NCBI RefSeq assembly: GCF_049243985.1 | Contig: NC_135373.1 | Span: forward strand, 7,919,501-7,983,500 | Origin: Paroedura picta | Lineage: Eukaryota; Chordata; Lepidosauria; Squamata; Gekkonidae | Length of the DNA: 64,000 nt | Reading direction: 5' to 3' | Shown: one piece after another, positions 13,201 to 25,200 of the stretch | Layout: each line of letters opens with the position of its first letter | Position numbering within the stretch: the stretch's first letter is position 1 | Notes under the pieces: generated by a model | What the model was told of the DNA's origin: nothing | What the model saw: only the letters and a program-made list of their open reading frames with translations | Databases searched by the model: none | Program-made: the position numbers and the translations under genes

Positions 13201-16200
13201 AACAAAAGCTGATGTGGTGATTATTGCATGTCTCTGAGCTTCATCCCACAACCGGGCCCTCCCCAGAATCCCCCTCACATCTCAATGAAGAAATAACATT
13301 TTTTAAAATGACTAAATTAGAAAGTCTAATTTTCAAAATTGGACAAGCACATATTTTACCCAGTTATTATATTTTATTGTAGTATGCAGGATATGTGGTA
13401 CTCACCGAACCTTTTTCATTTTTACGGTTCTGTATTACAAAAGAAAGATATTCTTGTTAAGCATTCATGCCACAGGAACTTGATGCATGGCCTTAGGCCA
13501 GTCACAAACCCTCATACATAACTATGGGAGAGTATTACAAGCCAGTTTGGATCACTTGGGCAGAAAGGGGGTGTCTACATGGCATAAAGAATTTTTATGA
13601 CGATTCAGCAATAATGGGAAAAAAACAATAAAACAAAGAAATCCATACAAACAGCCCAATGATAGCATTGTTTAGGTATTCATAACAAAAATGAAAGGAA
13701 ATAAAACCAACTACCCTGCCCAAGTCTAGCAAAAGCTATTTGCATAGAATGGTGACAATGACACCGACCCATTGAAAACACATTCTGAAATCCAAGATCC
13801 ATTGTAGATTTTGTTAGGGACATAATTACTGCAAAGTGAACAAAAGTTGATGTAGCAATATTCCATCTAAATTGTAAAATTTCAATGAAACTGGGGGGAG
13901 AACTTCAATAGGTTCACTTCAGTTAGGTTCACTGAGAGTTTTAATGTTGAAGTCCATTAAATGTGGATTATAAATTTTTTGCAAAAATACTAACAGAGAG
14001 ACTGAAAAGATGTGTAGGGGACATAGTACATCAAGATCAAACAGGTTTTATGCCCACAAGGTTAATGAGGAACAGGTTTGTCCTGAAAGCTGCCGACTAC
14101 ATGCGGAAGAAAAAGTTGAAAATGGCTTTTATATTTTTAGATGCAGAGAAAACCTTTGATAATGTTTGTTGGGACTTTTTATTTAAAACTCTTAAACTGA
14201 TAGACTGTGGTGATACTATTTTGATTTGATCAGGCATATATACTCCAAACAAGAATCAAGGATATTAGTAAATGGAATGTTTACGGAACAATCAATCAAC
14301 ATAAACAAAGGTATCAGGCAAGGCTGTCCATTATCTTCATTATTATTTAATCTGGTACTAGAAATGCTGGCATCTAAGATTTGAGCCATGAAAGAAATCA
14401 ATGGAATAAGAACTGAATGGGAAGAATTCAAATTGAAATGCTATGCTGATGATGTAGTCTGTACTTTGGAAAACCTGACAAAACCCTAACCACTATTAGA
14501 TTTATTAAGAAATTTTGTACCCTACTTAGGATACAAAATAAGGGCTTTTTTAAAAATGACTAAATTAGAAAGTCTGATTTTCAAAATTGGACAAGCACAT
14601 ATTTTACCCAGTTATTATATTTTATTGTAGTATGCAGGATATGTGGTACTCACCGAATTTTTTGTATTTTTATGGTTCTGTATTACAAAAGAAAGATATT
14701 CTTGTTAAGCATTCATGCCACAGGAACTTGATGCATGGCCTTAGGCCAGTCACAAACCCTCATACATAACTATGGGAGAGTATTACAAGCCAGTTTGGAT
14801 CACTTGGGCAGAAAGGGGGTGTCTACATGGCATAAAGAATTATTATGACGATGCAACAATAATGGAAAAAAACAATAAAACAAAGAAATCCATACAAACA
14901 GCCCAATGATAGCATTGTTTAGGTATTCATAACAAAAATGAAAGGAAATAAAACCAACTCCCCTGCCCAAGTCTAGTAAATAAATAACCCATGCAGAACC
15001 CTACTAGGGATTTAAGGCATAGAGGGAGTAGTAGTCTGGAATGTGAAATTTAAATTTTAAATTTTGTAGGAAATAAACCTGGCCGAGACTCACCTCAGGC
15101 GAACATTGACACAGCAGAGGGCTTGATGGGTGGAAGAAACGACCACCCAGAAGCCCTCTAGTGTGCACACTGCTGGAATGCAGCACACACAGTGTTAAGG
15201 GGAGGGCAGGGCCTGTGTCAACTAAGTCTTGCCCTCTTCACCAGAGACACCATGGGAGCCGCTATCTTCCCACCCACCCTATGTAGTTGTATTCAGCGAT
15301 GTTCAGAGTTTTGAGGTGGATGTTTTGAAGAAGAAGAAGAAGAGTTGGTTCTTATATGCCGCTTTCCCCTACCCAAAGGAGGCTCAAAGTGGCTTACAGT
15401 CGCCTTCCCATTCCTCTCCTCACAACAGACACCCTGTGTGGTGGGTGAGGCTGAGAGAGCCCTGATTTCACTGCTTGGTCAGAATAGTTTTATCAGGGCC
15501 GTGGCGAGCCCAAGGTCACCCAGCTGGTTGCATGTGGGGGAGTGCAGAATCGAACCTGGCATGCCAGATTAGAAGTCCGCACTCCTAACCACTACACAGC
15601 AGTGTGTTTGCATGGGATGGAGCCTGCTGGCAGGGAATTCGTTGTGCGATTGGACTCCCTGGGGTTTGGGGCTTCCCTAAGAGGGGGCATGTATACGAGC
15701 ACGGCTTACCCAGCTGGGAGGCCAGGGGCTCATTTACCAGGTAGCCTGGGGGCAGTCAAATCATGTTGGCGCCTGGTGGATCCCACACTTAGGTCACTTC
15801 CCCTAGTGGCAGACTTTGGTAGGCAAGGAGATCTGCTCTCCCAGCTGGGAATGGTGCTGGTCTCCAGGACACCTTTGGACTCTGTGGGTCATTGGTGCAG
15901 TCTGCTGCTAGGTCAGCCTCTCTCCCCCATGCTGTGCCAACCCTCCCGTGGGGAGGTAATAAAGCTGTGGCCTTGTTCGTCCCAACATTGGTGTTGCATC
16001 TTATTCCAGCACATAATACCCTCCTGCAAGTCAGTGACCTCACTGGAAGGGGAAATTTGGGAGGAACTAATCTTTGACTCCATTATTTTCCAGTTAGTGT
16101 ATTTTATTGTAATAATGCAGGATATGTGGTACTCACCGAATGGTTTTGATTATTCTGTTGCTATATTACAAAAAAAAGATATTGTTGTTAAGCATTCTGC

Positions 16201-19200
16201 CATAGGAACTTGACGTCTGGCCTTAGGCCAGTCACAAACTCTCAGCCTAAGCTACCTCACAGGTTGCTTGTGGGAAAATACATAACTATGGGAGAGTATT
16301 ACAAGCCAGTTTGGATCACTTGGGCAGAAAGGGGGTGTCTACATGGCATAAAGAATTATTATGACGATGCAACAATAATGGAAAAAACACTAAAACAAAG
16401 AAAACCATACAAACAGCCAAATGATAACTTTGTTTAGGTATTCATGATAAAAAGGAAAGGAAACCAACTCCCCCGCCCAAGTCTAGTAAAATCAATTTGC
16501 ATAGAATGGTGGCAATGACACCGATCCAGTGGAAACACATTCTGAAATCCAAGATCCATTGTAGAATTTTGTTAGGGACATAAATAATTACTACAAAGTG
16601 AACAAAAGTTGATATAGCGATATTCCATCCAAATAAAACTGAATAAAACTGGGGGTGGGGAGTGGGTGGTGGATCAATCAATACATTGTGCAGTTAGGTT
16701 CACTGAGAGTTTTAATGTTGAAGCCCCATCACATTTAATCAACATCAAGTTCCCGCTGTCACTTTCCAGAAGGCCACTGCCGACTTCCTACCATGGCGAT
16801 GACAAAAATGGAAATGCCCCAGCTACTTTCGAAGGACAATCCCACCCTCTTCCAAAGTAAGCACCCCCCCGTACCCCGTGCTGCCACCTCCTGCATGTGA
16901 GAAACTTTCTGCTGCCACTGTGTCCCCTATGGGGACATAGTACACTGCAGAGCATGCAGTTCCATAGCAGTGCACTGCCGGCTGGTGCAGAATCCACCTT
17001 GGAGGGCTTTACACAGGACTGACCAATCCCAGAACAATCAAAGCTGCAGGAAGAAGAGATCTGCACCCATACACAGAATTTTCCATTCCCTCTTTACATT
17101 GTATTCGTTTGCAAAGCATGGAAAACAAAGGGACATCTTCGAAAAGGCCTCAACTCTTGAGGAGTAAGGGGAAAATTGTGCAGCCCAGTTGACATGCAGG
17201 GGAAGTTAAAATAAACAAGCGGGCCAGAACTAATTTGAGAGTCAGGAATAATTGAGTGAAACTCTGGTAGCCCATCTGTTTCCCTGATTGCAGCTCCCAG
17301 ATTACAAAATTCATTATGCTAAATCTTTTCTTTAATCGTCTTATGTCTTCCACTGGGGCAAAGAAACAAAGATGTTCAGAAACTTTTCTTTTCTGTTTGG
17401 GGCACCTATTGGGAGAAATTCTTTGTAAAGATGGTATTTACTTGTGCTAAAGTATTTAGTTATAAAGTCAAAAACAGGCCAGAAATGACTGGTTCTCCTC
17501 CCCCCCCCCCCCCCCGAGGACATATTAGTTCATAATGAATATATACAGGATTTGTAATACTCACGGTCACATCCTTAATGGGAGAGAAAAGAGAAAAAAA
17601 GAAAGTCAAGCATTAGATTAGGGGGTTCCAAAGTGGGCAGCATTCCTCGCCTGGGGGCAGTGGAAGGCTTGAGGGGGGTTTTGAGAGTTTCTGACAATGG
17701 GGGGCAGCAGTCTTTAGTCTTCCTGTTGCACCTGCATTTTCCAGGCAAGAAAACCTGGACTTCTTTGGTGGACTCCCATCCCATTGCTGACCAGGGCCAA
17801 TCCTGCTTAACTTCTTGAAGGACACGACAGCTTCAGAAGGTGGGCCGGAGGGGGGTGCTAATCCTGGTGAGCTCTTTCCCCACCTCCTGCTTGCTCCTAG
17901 TCATTTTTTTTATTTATTCATTCATTCATTCATTTATTTAGTTATTTAGTTATTTAGTTATTTAGTTATTTAGTTATTTAGTTATTTATACTTTTCCTTT
18001 TTATCCCGCCACTCTTGGCATTGCTGGCCCATGGTGGCTTACAACAACATAACACATCAATATTAAAATAGAGAATAAAATTCATAATGACACAATACAG
18101 CATCCTCTACAGAATTGAAAAAAATTGCAGTTGACTCCATGATGTTGTTCTCTGCTCAGTAAAGGAGTGCCTTGCCCTTGGGGAGGGGTTCCAGGTGACA
18201 TTTGTATCCATAAGCTGGCCTGGTGGGAGAGCTCCATCTTACAGGCCCTACAGACCTGAGCTACCTCCATCAGGGTCCTGAGATCTTCGGGAAGCTCATT
18301 CCACCAGGTAGGAGCCAGGACCAAAAATGCCTTGATCCTGGTCTAGGCCAGGCAGATATCCTTCAGGCCAAGGAAAATCAAGTTGTTGGTATTTGAAGAG
18401 TGAAGTGCTCTCTGGGGAGGGGGGCATAGCCAGACACGTAGTCCCTCAGATCTGTTGTAATTGGACCATAAATGGCCTTAAAAGTTAAAACCAATACCTT
18501 GAACCAGATCTGGAATTCAACTGGTAATCAATGCTGCTTCATCAGAACTGGCTTGTTATGGGTGCTCCAAGGTATTCTAGTGAGGACCCTAGCAGCCACA
18601 TTTTGTCCCAGTTGCAACTTCCAGGTCAGAGACAAGAGTAAGCCAGCGGGATGGTAAACCTCATATTTGCAGCCCTCCTCATGGGAAACCCCTCCTGCAT
18701 TATCCCTATGCCCCAGCATGGCTTTTTGCCTACTGACAAGGCTGCAGGGAAAACAAAATGAACATCTCCCCCCCCTCAGGGCCCCAAGGGTCATAAGGGC
18801 CATCAGAACCCAAGGGGGGCAGCCAGTGGGGGCAGAGGGGGCAGTGGGGGCACAGGGGGTGCCAAGAACCGGGGTGGTCCCTTTCAACTGGCTCTGGGTC
18901 TAATGACCCATCATGCAGGAGATGGCACTAGAGGAGCAGGCCACATATTGAAGTGGGTATGCCAAAACCCTGTCACAGCTGTCTAGCTCTGGAACGTCAG
19001 GGACCCTGATCAGTAGCAGCACTGAATCCAGTGACTCGAGCAGTGGTGGCAGCCAGCCTTGAGGAGTCACCCAGTAGGGGACCTCACGGGACCCGACAAA
19101 GAAAAGGAGGAAGAAACGGGCTGGTCACAAACAGCACTTCCATGGGCTTTGCACCCATTCTCAGGTGAGTCCTTCTCGAGAGCAAGGACACTCATAAGGA

Positions 19201-22200
19201 GAGCTGCTACTGGCTGGACGGTGCATTCACTCCGGGGATGCTGGTCTGGCTGCATAGCCGATGGGTGGAAGTAAAGTAGCTGATTGAATAGGGGAGGGGG
19301 TGGGGGCAGTGTCTGAGCCCCCAGAGAAATACGCTAACATGGATGCCGCTCCGGGCATTCGTTTGCCCAGGAAGCTCAGGAAGAGGGCATTAGAAGGGTA
19401 CTACATGGATTTGTTTGAGTTCATTAATATGGGTAAGGGTGGTCACATGGGGAGCAAGAACGATAAAAAAACAAGGCTCCGTATTGTGAACGCAGCTTTG
19501 CTAACTGGCTGCGTGGCTTTGCCAAATGTTTGGCCCTCATAGCAGCAGCCTATCTGAAGAGGGGATGAGATTTGGCCATGTACCTCTCCCATCTTTTGGA
19601 GGCTAAGGAGTATGTGTGTGTGGGGAGGGGTGGAGACAGCCCTGGACTATGATAAGGAGTTCAGGGAGCTGGCTTCTTATAGTTTGGCTGTGAGGTGGGA
19701 CCTTAAAAACCATGATACATGGTTAGTGAATGTGGGTCCGAGCATCAGGCAGCAGAAGGAGAAGGACAAGAGGGCTTTGTTGGGTGTAAAGGGTCCCAGT
19801 TTGCCATGCTGGGAGTAAAACCACAAGGTGTGCAGGTGCCTGCAGTGCAGATACACGCATAATCTGTGAAGTGTGCAGTGTAGGACACACAATCCAAACC
19901 TGTCCAAAGACGGGAAGATCCCAGCAGCTCCTTCAAGGGGCCTGATTCTCCTCTAAGAAGGATGGGGGATCGGGTACCGGAGAGTCTTCTGCAGCAGCCA
20001 AGTATAATTGAGCACCCCCAGCCAAGCTATGTAGCCTAGCATTGCTGCCAGTGGGGGTGCTGCCAGGCTTCCTAGATTGCTATCTTAACAAGAGGGCCAT
20101 GGCAGGTATGCTAGCAGGCTTCACTGATAGGTTTCACATTCTGTTTACTAGCCAACAGGTTGCCACGGACTGCACTAACCAGCCAGGGACCTACCTGGGG
20201 ACATCCTGGAGCAGCAGGAAGATTTGCAAGAAACGGGCAGCAGGAAGGATGGCAGGGCCATACTTTGTAACCCCACTGCCTAACCTGTGGGTTTCGCTGT
20301 TGGGTGTGGTCCCCAAGAAGGCCCCTGGGCAGTACTGGTTCATCTACTATCTGTCCTACCCTGCAGGGTCATCGGTTAATGACTCTTTTGCACCAGAGCT
20401 GGGCTCGGTCAAGTATGCCTCGCTGGACCATGCAGTAGCCATGGTTAGTGATGGACCAGAACGAATGGGATGAAATTAATTTAAAAGAAATTCTGTCTAA
20501 ACATCCGGAAGTAGTTCCTGACAGTTGTAGTGGTTTCTCAGTGGCTGAGAAACCACACAGTGGTCATGATTAGGGATTGTGGCCCCAGGGCCTAAATAGC
20601 AAAGTGCGGTATACAGTCTGCATTCTGCTTCCTGCCATTGCACCCAGGGGATTTTTGCCTGCTAGGGTTTAAATTCCAGGGATGCTGGTATGTTGACAAA
20701 GTAATGCTCATGGGCTGCTCAGTTGCCTGTGTTACATTTGAAACATTCAGCAGCACATTCATGGAATAGGTGTTGAAGGACAGGCTGAGGTGCAGAGAAG
20801 CAACCCATATCTAGATGACTTTCTTTTTGCAGGGAAGGGTGGCTCATAGGAGTGTGGGGCATAGCTGGAGGCCTTCCAGGCCTTGACTGAAGTTCTGGGG
20901 ATTCCTTTGGCAGCAGAGAAGACCGAGGGTCCGGCCACCCAGCAATCACACTTGGGGATCCAGCTGGATTTAGTCCGGGGCACCTAGAGCTTGCTAGGGG
21001 ACAGGCTGGAGACTCTTAGGGTGGTGCGGCCCGCGGCCCGCGCGCGGGCCATGGCCACGCATCGGCTGCACCCGCGGGCCACGCCCCCGCATCGGGCCAC
21101 GCCCGCGGGCCACGTCCCCACATCGGGCCGCGCCCGCACATCGGGCCGCGCCCGCACATCGGGCCGCGCCCGCACATCGGGCCGCGCCAGCACATCGGGC
21201 CGCGCCCGCACATCGGGCTGCGCCCGCGAGCTGCACCCACACGGCCGCGGCTCGGCCCCGATTCCTTCTCCCCGCCATCCCGCAGTAAGAAGCTTCCCGG
21301 GCCGCAAGCTTGCGGCCTGGGAAGTTTTTTACTGCAGGGGGGGCAGGGAGAGGGAGCCGCGGCCCAGTGCCATGGCCTTTGCGGCCCGGCAGCAGGCCGC
21401 GGCCCGCAGGTTGGGGACCACTGTCTTAGGGGACTCCTGGATGACATGTTGGGGAAACAGAATTGCATGACTTGGGAGGTGCAGGTGCTGTTAGGGTATC
21501 TCAACTTTACATGTAAGGTAGTGAGTCCAGGTAGGGCTTTGTGTTCCTGGCTGGCCATGCCCATGGCTAGGCTGTCAAATCCATGGCACTGTATGAGGGT
21601 ATCGCATAGCGATGGGTGCTTTGGCTTGGCTCAGGTACCTCAGAGATCTTCACGGTCTTGGAGATCTCCTAGGCAGTGCTTAGGAGGCCATGGCAAGGAG
21701 GGCAGGGGTGGCAGTGGCAGCAGCATGCCGGCCAGCAGCCATGTGCTGTAGCAGAGCCCAGCGGAGTCTCGATTTGTCAGTCATCTCTCCCACTGGCGGA
21801 TGCATTACAGATCCATTCTGACACTGCAGGCGGTATGGGGTTTGGCCTATTCTATAATAACCAATGGTGTGCCTGTCAGTGGCCTGATGATTGGGACATG
21901 GCAGTTCTCCGTGACCTCATGTTCTTGGAGATATTCCCCATGTTGTTAAAAGGCTGCAGATTGGGGGGCTGACCCCATATGGAAATGGGAAATCCCCAGG
22001 GAGTTCTCCAGTAAAACTGGATGAAAGGGGGTGGGCTGAAGGAGATATACGCCTCCTGAAGCATTCCCTGGATTCTTTCTACTGGGAGAATGCCCAGTGG
22101 CAAGGGGACCCATAGACCTGGAGGGGGGACCAGGATGGGATTCTCAGGGTGCTACTAAGGCTGAGAATTACCCAGATATTGAGGGATGGGCTCCATCTTC

Positions 22201-25200
22201 CCTTGCCAGCCAACACACTGGCGGTTAATAAAGTTGTGGCCTGCTTGGCTAAAAGATTGTGTTTGAGACTTATTCCTAGCCCACATGTGTGGTGCAGGCC
22301 TAGTGTGTGTGTGTGTGTATGTGTGTGTGTTGCTAAAGTGAACTCCTGAACACCCTGTTATCGCAATGCCAGTAGAAAGCACAAAGAACAATAGCTGCTT
22401 GTACGCTTACATGCAAGAAGCTTCTGGGTTTGAGTACCGGCCTGAAGGCCAAAAGAGATACATGGATACATGTTATGTGCAAGTGACGTTAATAAAAGAT
22501 GCTGTTCTTCGGGGGGAGCTCGGCTGAAAATGGGCAGACTTCCCTTACACTCAGATACCTACGTGTGTGTCTGAATCTCTCTCATCCCACCTGCAAGTCA
22601 AATATAATTTGCAATACTCACCGTATTACCAAGAATGCCAAGTGCAACCTATATTGAAAAAGAAAGACTTTTTTTGTGCATGCTTTGTCATATGATTGCA
22701 TTCAGGAGACTTCAAAGAGCAATCCCTTAGAGTTCAGATTTTGCTGTCTGGATTCCCAACCTCCCCCTACCTTCAGATATGTCTTCTGTTACTTAGCCCT
22801 ATTGTTATTCTGAGAGCCAAGCTTAGGCTAAAAGAGCCATGACTTAACTTTCAGGTTTAAAATAGAAAAAGCATCATAAAGGACCCATGTGTCAAGATGA
22901 AAAGAAATCAGGAGGGACAAGGAATAACATTAAACATATTAGTGAGGGGAAAAAGAAGTTGGGAGGGGGGAGCTTACAGTATATTTTGAATGAACCTGCA
23001 TATAGAGAATTCAGAAGTAGGATTTTGCAGACCTACCTCCTCCCCCCCCCCCCGTTAGCATGCAGGGTAAGTTAAACCAAACGAGGGGGGCTTTAGGCAG
23101 AATTGAATAAAATCCTGGTAGCCAATTTGTTTCCCTGATTACAGCTCCAACTTTATACGTTTTACGATGCTAACTTTTTGTTTAATCATCTTGTGTCTTC
23201 CCTGGAGCAGGGAAAAAGGATATTCAGAAAGTTTTGGGTCTGTTTGGGACACCTGATGGGAACTCTCTCAAGAAAATATTTGGGAAAGTAGCATATGAAT
23301 GTGCTACAGCATTTATTTACAAAATCAAAAACTGCCCAGAAAAGACTGGTTCCCCCCTTATAGAGGACATTATAAGGTAAAGGTAAAGGTATCCCCTGTG
23401 CAAGCACTGAGTCATGTCTGATCCTTGAGGTGACACCCTCTAGCGTTTTCTTGGCAGACTCAGTACAGGGTGGTTTGCCATTCCCTTCCCCAGTCATTAC
23501 CGTTTTATCCTCCAGCAAGCTGGGTACTCATTTTACTGACCTCAGAAGGATAGAAGGCTGAGTCAACCTTGAGCCAGCTGCTGGGATCGAACTCCCAGCC
23601 TCATGATCAGAGATTCAGACAGTATTTTGGCTTCCTTACCACCATGCATCACGAGAGGCTCTTTAGAGCAGTGGTCCCCAACCTTTTTATCATCGGGGAC
23701 CACTCAACGCTTGACAATTTTACTGAGGCCCGGTGGGGGGGGGTAGTTTACTCCTCTACTCTCAACCACTGCCCTAACGCTCTCTGATTAAACATCCCTT
23801 CAAAATAAGATACAGACATGCCACAACAATGAACATAAGGAACATTTTATTTTCCTGGAAATTTTAACTCATGACAATGACAAATCAATGGGAACCCTGA
23901 GCTTGTTTCTCTGCAACAAGATAGTCCCATCTGAGAGTGATGGGAGACAATGACACCCGAAGTGTGTTGTAAAGGGCCGGGGGGAGATGAAGTAAAGGGC
24001 CGGGGGGGGGGGAGAAGGCATCCTTCGGGGCCCACCTCCAATTAGTCGACGGACCACATGTGGTCCGCGGCCCACAGGTTGGGGATCGCTATTTTAGAGG
24101 ACATTATAGGTCATAACAATATATATATATACACAATTTGTAATACTCACAGCCGTATTCTAAATGGGGAAAAAAAAGAAAGAAAGATAGTCAGATATTA
24201 TTTCATGACTTGTGCGAAGGGATAGAGAGGATGCTCATTAAATTCAGAAAGTTTTTGGGTCTGTTTGGGACACCTGATGGGGACTCTCTCAAGAAAATCT
24301 TTGGGAAAGTAGCATATGAATGTGCTACAGCATTTATTTACAAAATCAAAAACTGCCCAGAAAAGACTGGTTCCCCCTTATAGAGGATATTATAAGGTAA
24401 AGGTATCCCCTGTGCAAGCACTGAGTCATGGCTGATCCTTGAAGTGACACCCTCTAGAGTTTTCATGGCAGACTCAATACGGGGTGGTTTGCCAGTGCCT
24501 TCCCCAGTCATTGCCGTTTTATCCCCCACCAAGCTGGGTACTCATTTTACCGACCTCGGAAGGATGGAAGGCTGAGTCAACCTTGAGCCAGCTGCTGGGA
24601 TCGAACTCCCAGCCTCATGGTCAGAGCTTCAGACAGCATGTTGGCTTCCTTAATTCCCTGCACCACAAGTGGCTCTTTAGAGGACATTATAGGTCATAAC
24701 AAATATATATATATATACACGATATGTAATACTCACAGTTGCATGCTAAATGGGGGGGAAAAAGAAAGAAAGATAGTCAGATATTATTTCATGACTTGCA
24801 CGAATGGATAGAGAGAATGCTCATTAAATTTTCCATTGATACTAAATGGGGAAGGTTCAGGCTATGCATTAATGCCACAATACAGATGCATTTTTTTTAG
24901 TTTAAAAATTAACACTTCTGCATTGCCATGGAGAAACACCACCATTCCCCCCCCCTTTTGAAGGTTGGTGGTATTTTGGACTATTTATATCTGGGTGGTT
25001 TTGCGAGATACTGGAAATGGTGACTGGACCCCAAACAGTACTTGTGACCTATTATGCACAGCAGCAGCTACGCCAGGCTGCCGCCATTCTGTTGTGGTAG
25101 GACAAGAAGCCCTGCTGTTCTCTGCATGTGCACGGAGGAGGGGCTCCCCCAGCATATGTGGGCCGCCCTACTGCTCTCCCACCATGGTGGGGGTGAGGAG

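Larger units (their letters stand above)
18660..22290 (+). mobile_element. DIRS-like retroelement (fossil, broken)
   Basis: Parts in order: a gag-like region (about 19300-19960), a reverse transcriptase region (about 20040-20450, with YFVTPLPNLWVSLLGVVPKK and a DHAVAM-like continuation as in DIRS RTs), an RNase H region (about 21780-21960, LQIHSDTAGGMGFGLFYN), and a 3' end with TTAATAAAGTTGTGGCC near 22229. The element is clearly broken many times over. A hAT transposon is nested at 21022-21423 and a CR1 piece at 20452-20557. No tyrosine recombinase region was recognised. Confidence 0.65.

Noticed and set aside
12880-15090. GTGAGTCTC donor-like sites on the minus strand at 12.88 and 15.09 kb as further microexons
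   Set aside because: They lack the shared donor flank of the units and have no nearby pyrimidine tract plus AG giving a short open exon.
21110-21230. Regular repeats resembling a CRISPR array
   Set aside because: Repeats are directly tandem with no spacers, in vertebrate DNA and inside a transposon.
20984-21564. Several long overlapping frames rich in Arg/Gly/Ala/Cys
   Set aside because: They are readings of an 18-bp GC-rich minisatellite inside a hAT transposon, open in most frames because stop codons are absent from the repeat.
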